Notes: a model not told the origin generated them from the sequence alone. 64,000 nucleotides of DNA from Maricaulis sp047308265 (GCF_047308265.1 NZ_JBKQWY010000003.1:372001-436000); one strand, 5' to 3'. Counted from the first letter of the stretch, positions 52,764-61,923 are shown. Numbers and translations are program-made.

Positions 52764-53501
52764 TTAGATCATTGCCATACCGCCATTCACATGCAGCGTC
52801 TGACCCGTCATATATTGGGCCTCGGCGCTTGCGAGGTAAACCACTGCACCTGCAATGTCAGCGCCGCTGCCCAGATCTCCCGCAGGAATCTTGGAAAGAA
52901 TAGCAGAACGCTGGTCCTCGGTCAGGACGTCGGTCATCGGCGATGCGATGAAACCGGGAGCCACGCAGTTCACGGTCACACCGCGCGCAGCCACTTCCTG
53001 GGCCAAAGATTTCGAGAAGCCGATCATGCCGGCCTTGGATGCACAATAATTCGCCTGACCCGGATTGCCGGTGACACCGACAACCGAGGTGATGCCGACG
53101 ATGCGGCCCCAACGCGCTTTCATCATGCCGCGCAGGGCGGCACGGGTCAGGCGGAAATAGCTTTCCAGATTGATCTTGATCACCTGGTCCCAATCCTCAT
53201 CCTTCATCCGCATGAGGAGCTGGTCCTTGGTGATGCCGGCATTGGCGACCAGAATGTCGAGCGAACCCATGGCCTCGGCCGCCTGTTTGGGCAGGGCATC
53301 CACAGCATCCGCATCCGACAGATTGCACGGCAGGACATGCGCGCGCTCACCCAGGCTGTCTGCGAGTTCCTGGAGCACGCTTTCGCGCGTTCCCGAAAGA
53401 GCGACAGTTGCACCGCGCGCGTGAAGGGCTTCAGCAATGGATTTGCCGATACCGCCGGTTGCACCGGTGACGAGGGCGTTTTTGCCAGTAAGATCGAACA
53501 T
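52764..53501 (-). CDS. fabG: 3-oxoacyl-ACP reductase FabG
   Basis: FabG reduces 3-oxoacyl-ACP with NADPH. The protein has 245 residues of the short-chain dehydrogenase fold. TGATGGIGKSIAEA is the cofactor loop, NAGITKD follows strand four, and the catalytic pair is in NYCASKAGM. The ATG at 53501 has AGGA upstream. The open frame 13 codons further upstream is not part of the family. Confidence 0.95.
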   Translation of the reverse strand: MFDLTGKNALVTGATGGIGKSIAEALHARGATVALSGTRESVLQELADSLGERAHVLPCNLSDADAVDALPKQAAEAMGSLDILVANAGITKDQLLMRMKDEDWDQVIKINLESYFRLTRAALRGMMKARWGRIVGITSVVGVTGNPGQANYCASKAGMIGFSKSLAQEVAARGVTVNCVAPGFIASPMTDVLTEDQRSAILSKIPAGDLGSGADIAGAVVYLASAEAQYMTGQTLHVNGGMAMI

Positions 53502-53591
53502 GGTCAGTCCTTTTACAAAGCGAGCCACACCATAGAGCACAGGGCGGGCCAGAATTAAAAGAGTCAGCTGCGTCGTTTACCCGGCGCAGCT

Positions 53592-54545
53592 TCAGGAATT
53601 GCCAGATAGGCTGGCCGCAAAAGTCTCCAGCTCCGTCGCGGAAGACAGGACGACACCCTTGGCGTCCTTGGTGGTGCGCTTGAGCATGGTGGACAGGACC
53701 TTGCCCGTTCCAGCCTCGGCAAGTGTCGCAAGGCCTGCCTCTTCGACCATCCACAACACACTCTCCCGCCAGCGAACGCGCCCTGTGACCTGTTCAACCA
53801 GCTGACGACGGATGGTTTCAACATCATCGGTCGGACGAGCCGTAACATTGGCCACGACCGGCACCGCAGGCGCTTGTATGTCGGCTTCGGCCAGGGCCTC
53901 GGCCATGGCGTCTGCCGCCGGCTGCATCATCGAACAATGGAAGGGGGCAGAGACGGGCAGTTTCATCGCCTTCTTCAGGCCCAGCTCGGAGGCCTTGGCG
54001 ATCGCGGCATCGATGGCGGCCACGGCACCGGAAATGACAATCTGCCCCGGCGCGTTATCGTTGGCGATCTGACACACACCCGCGTCAAGACCGGCGGTGA
54101 CGGCCGCTGTCGCCAGCGCCTCGTCAGCCCCCAGAAGAGCGGCCATGGTGCCCTCGCCGACCGGAACGGCTTTCTGCATGGACTGACCGCGCAGTTTCAG
54201 CAGTTTGGCCGCATCGCCCAGGCTCAAGGACCCGGCCGCAGCCAGGGCTGAATACTCACCAAGACTGTGACCGGCGACAAAGCTTGCCGCATTGACCTTT
54301 ACGTCAAACTCGCTCTCGAGAACCCGCATCACGGCCATGCTGGAGGCCATGAGTGCCGGTTGTGCATTCTCTGTCAGGGTAAGCGTTTCCAGCGGACCGT
54401 CGGCCATCAGGGCGCTCAGATTCTGACCCAGCGCGGCGTCCACTTCGTCAAATACAGCCTTGGCGACTGCAAATTGAGCGGCCAGCTCCTGGCCCATGCC
54501 GACAGCCTGGCTGCCCTGGCCGGGAAAGACAAAGGCGAATTTCAT
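53592..54545 (-). CDS. fabD: Malonyl-CoA:ACP transacylase FabD
   Basis: FabD loads malonate onto ACP. The protein has 317 residues. FVFPGQGSQAVGMG, the nucleophile Ser in GHSLGEYSALAAAG and the His in APFHCSMM are intact. It is the first gene of the minus-strand fatty-acid block and divergent from rpsF over 243 bases. Confidence 0.95.
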   Translation of the reverse strand: MKFAFVFPGQGSQAVGMGQELAAQFAVAKAVFDEVDAALGQNLSALMADGPLETLTLTENAQPALMASSMAVMRVLESEFDVKVNAASFVAGHSLGEYSALAAAGSLSLGDAAKLLKLRGQSMQKAVPVGEGTMAALLGADEALATAAVTAGLDAGVCQIANDNAPGQIVISGAVAAIDAAIAKASELGLKKAMKLPVSAPFHCSMMQPAADAMAEALAEADIQAPAVPVVANVTARPTDDVETIRRQLVEQVTGRVRWRESVLWMVEEAGLATLAEAGTGKVLSTMLKRTTKDAKGVVLSSATELETFAASLSGNS

Positions 54546-54603
54546 GCGCCATCACTCCAGTCAAAATTCAAACTGATGGCGCAATAACCATCTGTCCGAA
54601 TAC

Positions 54604-54629
54604 ATGCAAGCTTGCTTCTCGCCTTGCAT
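54604..54629. promoter_or_regulatory. Inverted repeat ATGCAAG-N12-CTTGCAT between fabD and rpsF
   Basis: Perfect seven-base arms lie in the divergent region, and the left one overlaps the palindrome GCAAGCTTGC. The right arm overlaps a possible -35 (TTGCAT) with ATAAAG 16 bases downstream. It could be an operator near the rpsF promoter. Confidence 0.3.
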
Positions 54630-54788
54630 TGCGCGCCAGGATCAGATAAAGGCCGCGCTTCGCTTGGTTGCGGTCCCGCTTTCATCCAAGGTAATCACAG
54701 GGTGTGAGATCCAGAAAGAGGGAGCCACCGCCGGTCTGTCCGCCCTTTCGGCAGTCCTGCGCCGCAGCCCGTTTGGAAGGGAGCCATA

Positions 54789-55145
54789 ATGGCACTGTAC
54801 GAACACATCTTCATCGCACGTCCGGACATCTCTCCGGCCCAGATGGAATCCCTCATCGAAGACGTCAAAACCCTGATCGAAGAACAGGGTGGCAAGACCG
54901 GCAAGACCGAATACTGGGGTCTGCGCAATCTCGCCTATCGCATCAACAAGTCGCGCAAGGGTCACTACGGCCTGATCGACATTGATGCCGAAGCCGGCGT
55001 CATCCAGGAACTGGACCGTCTCCAGCGTCTGTCCGAGGACGTGATGCGTCACATGACCATCCGCGTCGAGGAACACACCGAAGCCCAGTCCGCTATTCTT
55101 TCCAAGAAAGAAGAGCGCCGCGGTCGTCGCCCTGGTGGCCAGTAA
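54789..55145 (+). CDS. rpsF: 30S ribosomal protein bS6
   Basis: This is a 118-residue 30S protein that pairs with bS18. The YEHIFIARPDIS start and TEYWGLRNLAYRINKSRKGHY core are typical. AGGGAGCC precedes the ATG. The GC-rich leader upstream could host the S6:S18-type autoregulatory hairpin known in many bacteria, but I could not confirm the CCG-bulge motif. It heads rpsF-rpsR-rplI. Confidence 0.96.
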   Translation: MALYEHIFIARPDISPAQMESLIEDVKTLIEEQGGKTGKTEYWGLRNLAYRINKSRKGHYGLIDIDAEAGVIQELDRLQRLSEDVMRHMTIRVEEHTEAQSAILSKKEERRGRRPGGQ

Positions 55146-55159
55146 GAGGGGATCTCACA

Positions 55160-55414
55160 ATGAGCGCCAATAACATCTCCAACATTCCGGCCCGTCGGCC
55201 CTTCATGCGCCGTCGCAAGGTTTGCCCGTTCTCCGGTGAAAACTCCCCGAAGATCGACTACAAGGACCCGAAACTCCTGCTTCGCTACATGTCCGAGCGT
55301 GGCAAGATCGTGCCGTCCCGCATCACCGCCGTGTCTGCCAAGAAGCAGCGTGAACTGGCCCGCGCCATCAAGCGCGCCCGCCAGCTGGCTCTGCTGCCTT
55401 ACGCAGCCAGCTAA
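55160..55414 (+). CDS. rpsR: 30S ribosomal protein bS18
   Basis: This 84-residue basic protein has RRPFMRRRKVCPFSGE, IDYKDPKLLLRYMSERGKI, PSRITAVSAKKQRELA and IKRARQLALLPY, all conserved. It follows rpsF by 14 bases with AGGGG upstream. Confidence 0.97.
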   Translation: MSANNISNIPARRPFMRRRKVCPFSGENSPKIDYKDPKLLLRYMSERGKIVPSRITAVSAKKQRELARAIKRARQLALLPYAAS

Positions 55415-55431
55415 GCGAAGGAGCCGACGAC

Positions 55432-56058
55432 ATGAAACTGGTTCTTCTTGAACGCGTGGAAAATCTCGGCACGATCGGTGACGTTGTCACCGTGCGCCCG
55501 GGTTTCGCCCGCAATTTCCTCCTGCCGCAAGGCAAGGCTCTGCGTGCCACCGACGCCAACCTCGCCCGGTTTGAAGCCGAGCGTGAAGCGCTGGAAGCCC
55601 GCAACGCCGAACGCGCTGCAGCCGCTGCTGAAAATGGCACCAAGATTGACGGCGAGAGCTTCGTCCTGATCCGCCAGGCCGGCGAGAGCGGTCAGCTCTA
55701 CGGTTCTGTCACCTCGCGTGACGTCGCCGAGGCGGTCTCCGAATCCGGCGTTGCTGTGACTCGCGGTCAGGTCGCCATGGATGGCCCGATCAAGACCCTG
55801 GGTCTGCATGAACTGCGCATTCGCCTGCACGCCGACGTTTCTGTTCACGTGACCATCAACGTCGCGCGTTCCGAAGAGGAAGCTGAACGCCAGGCCTCCG
55901 GTGAAGACGTGATCGCGGCCATGGCCGAAGAAGATCGCGCCATTGCCGATGCCCAGGCCGCCGAGCTGTTTGAAGCCGGTCAGGAGCGTGAAGACGGCGA
56001 AGAGGGTGGCGACGCCCCGGCTGCCGACGCTGAGACCGAAACCGACGCCGAGGCCTAA
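55432..56058 (+). CDS. rplI: 50S ribosomal protein bL9
   Basis: This is a 208-residue protein. The N-terminal domain is MKLVLLERVENLGTIGD with VRPGFARNFLLPQGKA, followed by the long connecting helix and the C-terminal domain (LHELRIRLHADV). It is longer than E. coli bL9 (149) because of an acidic Glu/Ala/Asp-rich tail of about 45 residues, which is frequent in Alphaproteobacteria. It has a GAAGGAG ribosome binding site and is closed by a strong terminator. Confidence 0.96.
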   Translation: MKLVLLERVENLGTIGDVVTVRPGFARNFLLPQGKALRATDANLARFEAEREALEARNAERAAAAAENGTKIDGESFVLIRQAGESGQLYGSVTSRDVAEAVSESGVAVTRGQVAMDGPIKTLGLHELRIRLHADVSVHVTINVARSEEEAERQASGEDVIAAMAEEDRAIADAQAAELFEAGQEREDGEEGGDAPAADAETETDAEA

Positions 56059-56086
56059 GCCTCCCATCGGTTCTCAAAACAAAAAG

Positions 56087-56117
56087 AGCGGGCGGATTGT
56101 GAAATCCGCCCGCTTTA
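56087..56117. terminator. Bidirectional Rho-independent terminator between rplI and the TonB-dependent receptor
   Basis: AGCGGGCGGATT and AATCCGCCCGCT form a perfect 12-bp stem around GTGA. TTTATTA follows on the plus strand. On the minus strand the upstream AAAACAAAAAG gives CTTTTTGTTTT. It therefore serves both converging genes. Confidence 0.9.
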
Positions 56118-56182
56118 TTATGGCCGGGTGGTGACGGGGAGAACGTATCCGGCCCTCTGCTGGGAAGCTCTCGGAGGGTTGG

Positions 56183-58822
56183 TTAGAAACTTCCGCGCAG
56201 TCCGATGGACACGGACCGGTCCACGGCAAAATAGCCGCGCGGGTGTGTGTCAATTTCCGAATAGTCAAACTCAACGGTGTCCAGCACGTTTGATGCAGCC
56301 AGGACGACCGAGAAACGATCATCGATATCGTACGCGATCGACAGATCGAGCCATTCAATGGGCGCCGTCCATTCCACACGGCCACCTTGTCCGCGTTGCA
56401 GGGCGACAAACTCACTGCGCCAGGAATATGCAGCGCGCGCCTGAATGCCGTACATCTCGTAAAGAGCGATCACGTTGTAGGCGTGCTCGGACAAACCTTC
56501 CAGCGCGAAGGTCTCGCCGGTGGTCTCATCCATACTCTCACTGTCAACATAGGTGTAGTTGAACTGCGCCCCCAGACCCGAGAACGGTCCCGGCAGGAAG
56601 TCGTAGAAGTGCTGATAGTTGAACTCAAAGCCCTTAATTGTGGCTTCGGCCAGGTTGCGAGGGCGGGTGACGTCGTAGGTGATGCCGTCAATGACCTCTT
56701 GTTCGGAACCGCGAACCACGAAACCGGACACGTCCTTGTAGAAAACCGCGCCGGACACCAGGGAGCCGGGCGCAAAATACCACTCGACAGAGAAGTCCAG
56801 GGCATCTGATTCAACCGGTTCGAGATCGGGATTGCCAACTGCAGAACCGGTACCACGACGCGAATTGGTCGAGGCCGGACGTGATCTCAGATCATCGAAA
56901 TCAGGGCGAGTGAGCGTCTGATAGGCGGCGGCCCGGAGATTGACATCGTCCAACACTTCCCAGTTCACATTAAAACTGGGCAGGAAGTGGGTTTCCTGAC
57001 GTGTGGAAATTTCCGAGTTGGTGATCGAGGTGAGCTCCTGGAACTCAACCCGCGCGCCGATATTACCGGTCAGTCGTTCGTCTGTCGGTACGAAACCAAA
57101 GAAGTCGATAAAATCGACCTGAACGTAAGGCGAGAAGATGTCTTCCTCGATCTTGAAGTAGGAGTTGTCCGAGAAAGCGACATCCCCGGTCTCGACGCCG
57201 AACACCTCCCGGATACGGTCCCGGTTCGCCCGCATGAACTGCTGATCGACACCCAGGAAGTCGATGCCGTTGATATTGCCGTCGGCATTGCCATTGAAGA
57301 AGTTCGGCAAAGTCGTCGTTGTAATCTCGCCCAATTGATCAATCGTCGGACGAGAGCGCCCTGGGATAGACCGAGCGCGCGAGCCCCAATTGCTCTCTAG
57401 CTCTGACGTCGCAAAGCGTGCCCCGAACTGGATCAGCGTGCCGGAATAGTCGAAATAGTATTCACCATCGAGGCGCACATCCAGCTGGTTCCGGTTCCGC
57501 TCCGAGATAGTTTCGTTGATCCGGGCCGCCTCATAATTGGTCGGGTCCTCAAAGACACTGCGCTCGTTGAGGAAGTCGACATAGGGGGTGCCAGGCTGGG
57601 ATACATCGATGAAGACGTCCAGGCTTTCCGAACTAGGTCGGAAGATATAGCGCGTCGTGGCAAAATCCTGGACTTCATCGCTGGTGATGAAAGACATATC
57701 GCCTTTGATGGACCAGGACCCGGCAACCCACTCGGCGCCCATAGCCGCCATGAAGGTTTCCGTATCCTTGTCGAAGACCTGTGAATTGACCTCGACCTGC
57801 TGGTTCAGGCTGCGGCCAGACAGCAGATCGCCATTGCTTGCAACGGTCACATCCGCCCAACGCGGATCAGACCCTCTCGCCATCGAGTCAAAGGCGTTGT
57901 TGTTGCGATCCTCGGAGGTTTCAACGTCCCGGTACTCGATCTCCATATAGAGATTCACATCGTCCTGCGGCGACCAGTCAAAGATCCCGTTGAAGCTGAT
58001 ACGCTCACGGCTCCCCAATGTCGGCGACAAGGTCAACCAGTTCCCGTCGGGCGTGGAGATCAGATCATCCGGATCGTTTGGGAATACGCCATCACCGTCC
58101 AGATCAAGCTGGTTGGTACGCGCATCGCGCCAATAGGCCATCTGCAGCCGGTCCCAACGATACTGTCGGTCTTGATACGCAAAATTAGTCAGCCAGCCGA
58201 AACGACCGGCATCGGTGTAGACATTGCCGCCCGTCAGTGCGTTCAGACGGGGATAGGCATCCTCGGCAAATTCAGGCTGAACGTAATTGGCGGAAAAGTT
58301 GAACTCATAATCATCCAGATCGTCCGGACGCAGGGTGAGGACATTGACGGTACCGGCCAGCCCGCCCGTGATCGTGCTCGCGATGCGCGTCTTCTGGACT
58401 TCCAGGGTCTGAACCATCTCGGACGGAAGGTCCTCGAAGTTCACACTGCGAGACCGGTCAGCCGTAAAGGTCTCGCGACCATTGATAGTCGTGATCACCT
58501 GCGGCAGTCCACGAACGGAGACGCTGTTGCCCTCCCCGCGATCCCGGGCAATCTGAATACCACTGATCCGCTGCAAAGCTTCTGCAAGGTTGGTGTCAGG
58601 AAGCTTACCAATATCCGTCGCAACAATAAGATCTGCCGCGTATGAACTGTCTTGCTTTCTGTCGAGTGCATTTGCCAGACTCCGGCGAATACCAGTGACG
58701 ACAATGATATCATCTTGCGAAGAATCCTGAACGAACTCACCAGTTTCATCCTGAGAAAATGCCGGCGCGCCCAATACAATTGATAACAGCGCCACACCCG
58801 CCAAATATTTTGCCTTAAACAA
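56183..58822 (-). CDS. TonB-dependent outer membrane receptor (Caulobacter-type large family)
   Basis: This 879-residue receptor has the hallmarks of the large TonB-dependent receptor group abundant in Caulobacterales. The TonB box is DDIIVVTG, followed by IRRSLANALDRKQDS, DIGKLPDTNLAEALQRISGI and SVRGL in the plug (about 40-170), then a barrel ending GLRGSF. The likely start is a TTG at 58822, six bases after GGAAGGGG, giving a clean signal peptide that ends AFSQ. A TTG at 58846 is in frame. Members of this group often import oligosaccharides. The substrate here is not known. It sits between rplI and dnaB, which are adjacent in many relatives. Confidence 0.9.
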   Translation of the reverse strand: MFKAKYLAGVALLSIVLGAPAFSQDETGEFVQDSSQDDIIVVTGIRRSLANALDRKQDSSYAADLIVATDIGKLPDTNLAEALQRISGIQIARDRGEGNSVSVRGLPQVITTINGRETFTADRSRSVNFEDLPSEMVQTLEVQKTRIASTITGGLAGTVNVLTLRPDDLDDYEFNFSANYVQPEFAEDAYPRLNALTGGNVYTDAGRFGWLTNFAYQDRQYRWDRLQMAYWRDARTNQLDLDGDGVFPNDPDDLISTPDGNWLTLSPTLGSRERISFNGIFDWSPQDDVNLYMEIEYRDVETSEDRNNNAFDSMARGSDPRWADVTVASNGDLLSGRSLNQQVEVNSQVFDKDTETFMAAMGAEWVAGSWSIKGDMSFITSDEVQDFATTRYIFRPSSESLDVFIDVSQPGTPYVDFLNERSVFEDPTNYEAARINETISERNRNQLDVRLDGEYYFDYSGTLIQFGARFATSELESNWGSRARSIPGRSRPTIDQLGEITTTTLPNFFNGNADGNINGIDFLGVDQQFMRANRDRIREVFGVETGDVAFSDNSYFKIEEDIFSPYVQVDFIDFFGFVPTDERLTGNIGARVEFQELTSITNSEISTRQETHFLPSFNVNWEVLDDVNLRAAAYQTLTRPDFDDLRSRPASTNSRRGTGSAVGNPDLEPVESDALDFSVEWYFAPGSLVSGAVFYKDVSGFVVRGSEQEVIDGITYDVTRPRNLAEATIKGFEFNYQHFYDFLPGPFSGLGAQFNYTYVDSESMDETTGETFALEGLSEHAYNVIALYEMYGIQARAAYSWRSEFVALQRGQGGRVEWTAPIEWLDLSIAYDIDDRFSVVLAASNVLDTVEFDYSEIDTHPRGYFAVDRSVSIGLRGSF

Positions 58823-58927
58823 CCTAAGCCCCTTCCATTTGGACAATCCAAGTAATCACGAAGATTACCTGCCCGAAATAACGCCCATAGGAAGGTCCGA
58901 TCAGGCTTAACGAGAACCTAATCGCGA

Positions 58928-58955
58928 TTTATAAGGAATTACAAAATAACTCCAA
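58928..58955 (-). promoter_or_regulatory. Candidate promoter of the second TonB-dependent receptor
   Basis: On the minus strand TTGGAG (58955-58950) and TATAAA (58933-58928) are 16 bases apart. Transcription would start near 58921, about 100 bases before the receptor start. Confidence 0.5.
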
Positions 58956-58959
58956 CCTG

Positions 58960-58973
58960 TTGTTTTAAAACAA
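58960..58973. promoter_or_regulatory. Perfect palindrome TTGTTTTAAAACAA
   Basis: This 14-base perfect palindrome lies directly upstream of the receptor's -35. It could bind a dimeric activator or be a chance AT-rich palindrome. Confidence 0.4.
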
Positions 58974-58974
58974 T

Positions 58975-58988
58975 TTGTAGCGGTACCA
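58975..58988. promoter_or_regulatory. LacI-family-like operator TTGTAGCGGTACCA
   Basis: Read on the minus strand it is TGGTACCGCTACAA, close to the TGGTAGCGCTAxCA operators of LacI-type regulators that control carbohydrate TonB-dependent receptors in Caulobacter and Xanthomonas relatives. The centre matches imperfectly (five of seven symmetric pairs). It lies upstream of the -35, which is unusual for a repressor. Confidence 0.35.
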
Positions 58989-59224
58989 TTTTTTGAAACT
59001 CATAGATAATTCACATCAAGTGTTTTAGAAGCACTGATTGAGTCTTATCTCGAAACTCCACTAGTTTTACTTCACAACACTCGATCCATCGGAAATGTCA
59101 GCATTGGTTGTACTGATCTCACTTACCCGAAAAAAGGGCCATCGAATCCACTTAACAGGGATCAGCGCGCGGATGATCAGAACATCGTCCTCGATCGACC
59201 TCACCGCCCGGAGTACCAAGCCTG

Positions 59225-59243
59225 TTTTCCACACTTGTCCACA
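59225..59243. promoter_or_regulatory. Two DnaA-box-like sites upstream of dnaB
   Basis: TTTTCCACA (59225-59233) fits TTWTNCACA. TTGTCCACA (59235-59243) differs by one base. They are in the same orientation, ten bases (one helical turn) apart, about 85 bases before the dnaB start. Confidence 0.45.
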
Positions 59244-59324
59244 CGGTGTGAATTTCGGTGAACAACCGCCCGAGCCCCACATCGGTCTATCGATCCTCTC
59301 AGCACAATTGGCTATGATCCGGCG

Positions 59325-60857
59325 ATGGACGATACACCAATCTTTGACCCCGACATGCCCCTGCCCGAGCCATCTGGTTTTGACGGTCCGCCCGAAGCCG
59401 CGGGGGAGGATGAGCCGGAACTCCAGACTGCTCCACACAATCTGGAAGCCGAACAGGCCTTTCTCGGAGCTCTGCTCTACGATAACGAGATGTTCCACCG
59501 GGTCGCAGACTGGCTGCGTGCAGAACATTTTTATGATCCCGTCCATGGTCGGATTTTCGAGAACGCCACTGATCTGATCGGGCGTGGCTCGCTGGCCGAT
59601 GCCGTTGTCCTCAAAACCCTGATGCAGGGCGATCAGGGCCTGCAGGACTTGGGCGGTACCGTGTATCTCGCCATGCTGATTGAAACAGCCGCCGAGAATA
59701 CGGCCGCGCAGGAATATGCGCGCATCATCTATGAACTGGCCTTGCGCCGCGAATTGATCCGGGTCGGCACTGACATGGTCAATGCCGCCCAGGGCGAGAG
59801 CGAGGATCCGGCGCGCAAACAGATCGAGTCCGTTGAACAACAACTCTTCTCTCTGGCTGAAGAAGGCTCCAGTTCAAAAGGCTTTGTCTCGTTCAAGGAA
59901 GCCCTCGCTGATTCCGTGGAATCCGCGGCGGCTGCGTATGAACGGGATGGTGGGCTGTCGGGCATCTCCTCCGGCCTTCGCGATCTGGACGACAAGCTGG
60001 GCGGGCTCCACCCTTCCGACCTCATCATCCTCGCAGGACGTCCCTCGATGGGGAAAACCTCGCTGGCCACGAATATCGCCTTCGATGTCGCCAAGAACTA
60101 CAAGTTCGAGATCCAGCCCGATGGATCCAAAAAGACGGTGAATGGCGGCGTGGTCGCCTTTTACTCCCTGGAGATGTCCGCCGAGCAGCTCGCGACCCGC
60201 CTGATCGCCGACTATACCGGCATCCCCGGCTATATGATCCGCCAGGGTACGATCGATGCGACACAATACGAAGAGATCCGCGATGGCGTGCTGGAAATCC
60301 AGGGCTTGCCGCTCTTCATCGACGACACCGGTGGTTTGCCCATTTCCGCTCTGACGGCCCGGGCGCGTCGACTGAAACGCACCCATGGGCTCGACCTTAT
60401 CGTAGTCGACTATCTGCAACTGGTCACCGGCTCCAAGTCCAAGGGCGCCGAAAGTCGTGTGCAAGAAGTTTCCGAAGTGACCCAGAACCTGAAGGCCCTG
60501 GCCAAGGAACTGGAAGTGCCCGTGATCGCCCTCTCCCAGCTGTCGCGTCAGGTAGAGAACCGGGAAGACAAGAAACCCCAGCTGTCGGACCTGCGTGAAT
60601 CAGGCTCGATCGAGCAGGATGCTGACGTTGTCCTGTTCGTTTACCGGGAAGCATACTACAAGGAACGGGAAAAACCGCGGGAAGACACGCCGGAATACCT
60701 CGCTTGGGAAGAGGAATTCAAGCGCATCGAGAAACTCGCGGAAGTCATCATCGGTAAACAGCGTCACGGTGCCATCGGCACAGCGAAGATGGCGTTTGAC
60801 GGCGCGCGTACGAAATTTAGTGACCTTGACACCCGTTATGAAGAATACGAGCAGTAG
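59325..60857 (+). CDS. dnaB: Replicative DNA helicase DnaB
   Basis: DnaB is the hexameric 5'-3' helicase of the replication fork. The protein has 510 residues with an acidic N-terminal extension of about 35 residues. The N-terminal domain has HNLEAEQAFLGALL, and the RecA-like domain has Walker A GRPSMGKTS, the VAFYSLEMSAEQL and IVVDYLQL strands, and SDLRESGSIEQDADVV. No intein interrupts it. It overlaps alr by 20 bases. Confidence 0.96.
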   Translation: MDDTPIFDPDMPLPEPSGFDGPPEAAGEDEPELQTAPHNLEAEQAFLGALLYDNEMFHRVADWLRAEHFYDPVHGRIFENATDLIGRGSLADAVVLKTLMQGDQGLQDLGGTVYLAMLIETAAENTAAQEYARIIYELALRRELIRVGTDMVNAAQGESEDPARKQIESVEQQLFSLAEEGSSSKGFVSFKEALADSVESAAAAYERDGGLSGISSGLRDLDDKLGGLHPSDLIILAGRPSMGKTSLATNIAFDVAKNYKFEIQPDGSKKTVNGGVVAFYSLEMSAEQLATRLIADYTGIPGYMIRQGTIDATQYEEIRDGVLEIQGLPLFIDDTGGLPISALTARARRLKRTHGLDLIVVDYLQLVTGSKSKGAESRVQEVSEVTQNLKALAKELEVPVIALSQLSRQVENREDKKPQLSDLRESGSIEQDADVVLFVYREAYYKEREKPREDTPEYLAWEEEFKRIEKLAEVIIGKQRHGAIGTAKMAFDGARTKFSDLDTRYEEYEQ

Positions 60858-61923
60858 GGCCTCGATCGATCCAAGCCCTCGCCTGGTCATTGATCGCTCC
60901 AGCCTAGCAGCCAATTACGACACGCTGAACCGGTTGACGGGCTCGTCCGACGTCGCGGGCGTGGTCAAGGCCAACAGTTATGGCCTGGGCGCCGACGCGC
61001 TCGCCCCCGTGCTCCATTCTGCCGGCTGCCGCACGTTTTTTGTCGCCAACTGCGCAGAAGGCGAACGTGTGCGAACCAGCCTGGGCCCTGGTCCCGACAT
61101 TTTCGTTCTCAACGGATTCTGGCCGAGCGAGAGCGAACGTCTGAGCGCGCACACGCTCTGCCCGGTCATCAATTCACCGGACGAACTGGCGGACCTGCGC
61201 ACCTATGCGCCCGAACTCGGTTTCGCCCTACATTTCGACACGGGCATCAGTCGGCTTGGGTTTTCGACGGGACAGACGTCCGATCTGTTCGCGGATGCGG
61301 CGCGCCTGGAAGGATTGTCGCTCAAACTGGTGATGAGCCATCTGGCCTGCGCGGACACCCCCGAGCATCCGCTCAACACGCAACAACTCCACCGCTTCAG
61401 ACGGATCCGGTCTGTTTTTTCCGGCATCCCGGCCAGCCTGGCGAATTCTGCAGGCATTCTGCTGGGCGAAGATTATCATTTCGATCTGGTGAGACCGGGC
61501 ATCGGGCTTTATGGCGGTGCACCGAGCGCTGGACCGTTCAGCCCGGTTCTTCCCGTCGCCCGGATCGACGCGCCCATCCTGCAGGTCCGCGAGCTCGAAC
61601 CCGGTGACACGGTGGGCTATGGCGCAGAGTTCACGGTTGATCGCCCCCTGCGCACTGCGACGGTAAATCTGGGCTATGCCGACGGCGTTTTGCGGGCCTG
61701 TCATCGCGCAACGGCCCGAATTCACGGCAAGCCTGCCCCCCTGATCGGCCGGGTTTCGATGGATCTGATCGCCATTGATATCTCTGCCGCGCCGCAGGCC
61801 CGGGCCGGAGACAGCGTGTCCTTCCTGGGTGAGGATCTCGACGCGTTCGCCGCCGCGGGTGGCGCGGCCAATTACGAGCTTCTTGTTCGCCTGGGGTCGC
61901 GCTTTCAGCGGGTCTATCTCTGA
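60838..61923 (+). CDS. alr: Alanine racemase
   Basis: Alr makes D-alanine for peptidoglycan using pyridoxal phosphate. The protein has 361 residues. The PLP Lys is in GVVKANSYGLG (about residue 40), the catalytic Tyr in TVGYGAEFTV (about 262), and PLIGRVSMDLIAID is conserved. The ATG at 60838 lies inside the dnaB end. An open frame extends further upstream through dnaB but is not homologous. dnaB-alr-radA is a common alphaproteobacterial order. Confidence 0.94.
   Translation: MKNTSSRASIDPSPRLVIDRSSLAANYDTLNRLTGSSDVAGVVKANSYGLGADALAPVLHSAGCRTFFVANCAEGERVRTSLGPGPDIFVLNGFWPSESERLSAHTLCPVINSPDELADLRTYAPELGFALHFDTGISRLGFSTGQTSDLFADAARLEGLSLKLVMSHLACADTPEHPLNTQQLHRFRRIRSVFSGIPASLANSAGILLGEDYHFDLVRPGIGLYGGAPSAGPFSPVLPVARIDAPILQVRELEPGDTVGYGAEFTVDRPLRTATVNLGYADGVLRACHRATARIHGKPAPLIGRVSMDLIAIDISAAPQARAGDSVSFLGEDLDAFAAAGGAANYELLVRLGSRFQRVYL

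Larger units (their letters stand above)
58823..59324. other. AT-rich divergent intergenic region between the receptor and dnaB
   Basis: This gap of about 500 bases is clearly AT-richer than its surroundings at 58850-59080. It holds a minus-strand promoter, two palindromes and, nearer dnaB, a pair of DnaA-box-like sites. No open frame in it looks like a gene. Confidence 0.7.

Noticed and set aside
59067..59843. 258-codon minus-strand open frame upstream of and into dnaB
   Set aside because: It runs antisense through the start of dnaB and has no motif. The AT-rich part is better explained as regulatory DNA.
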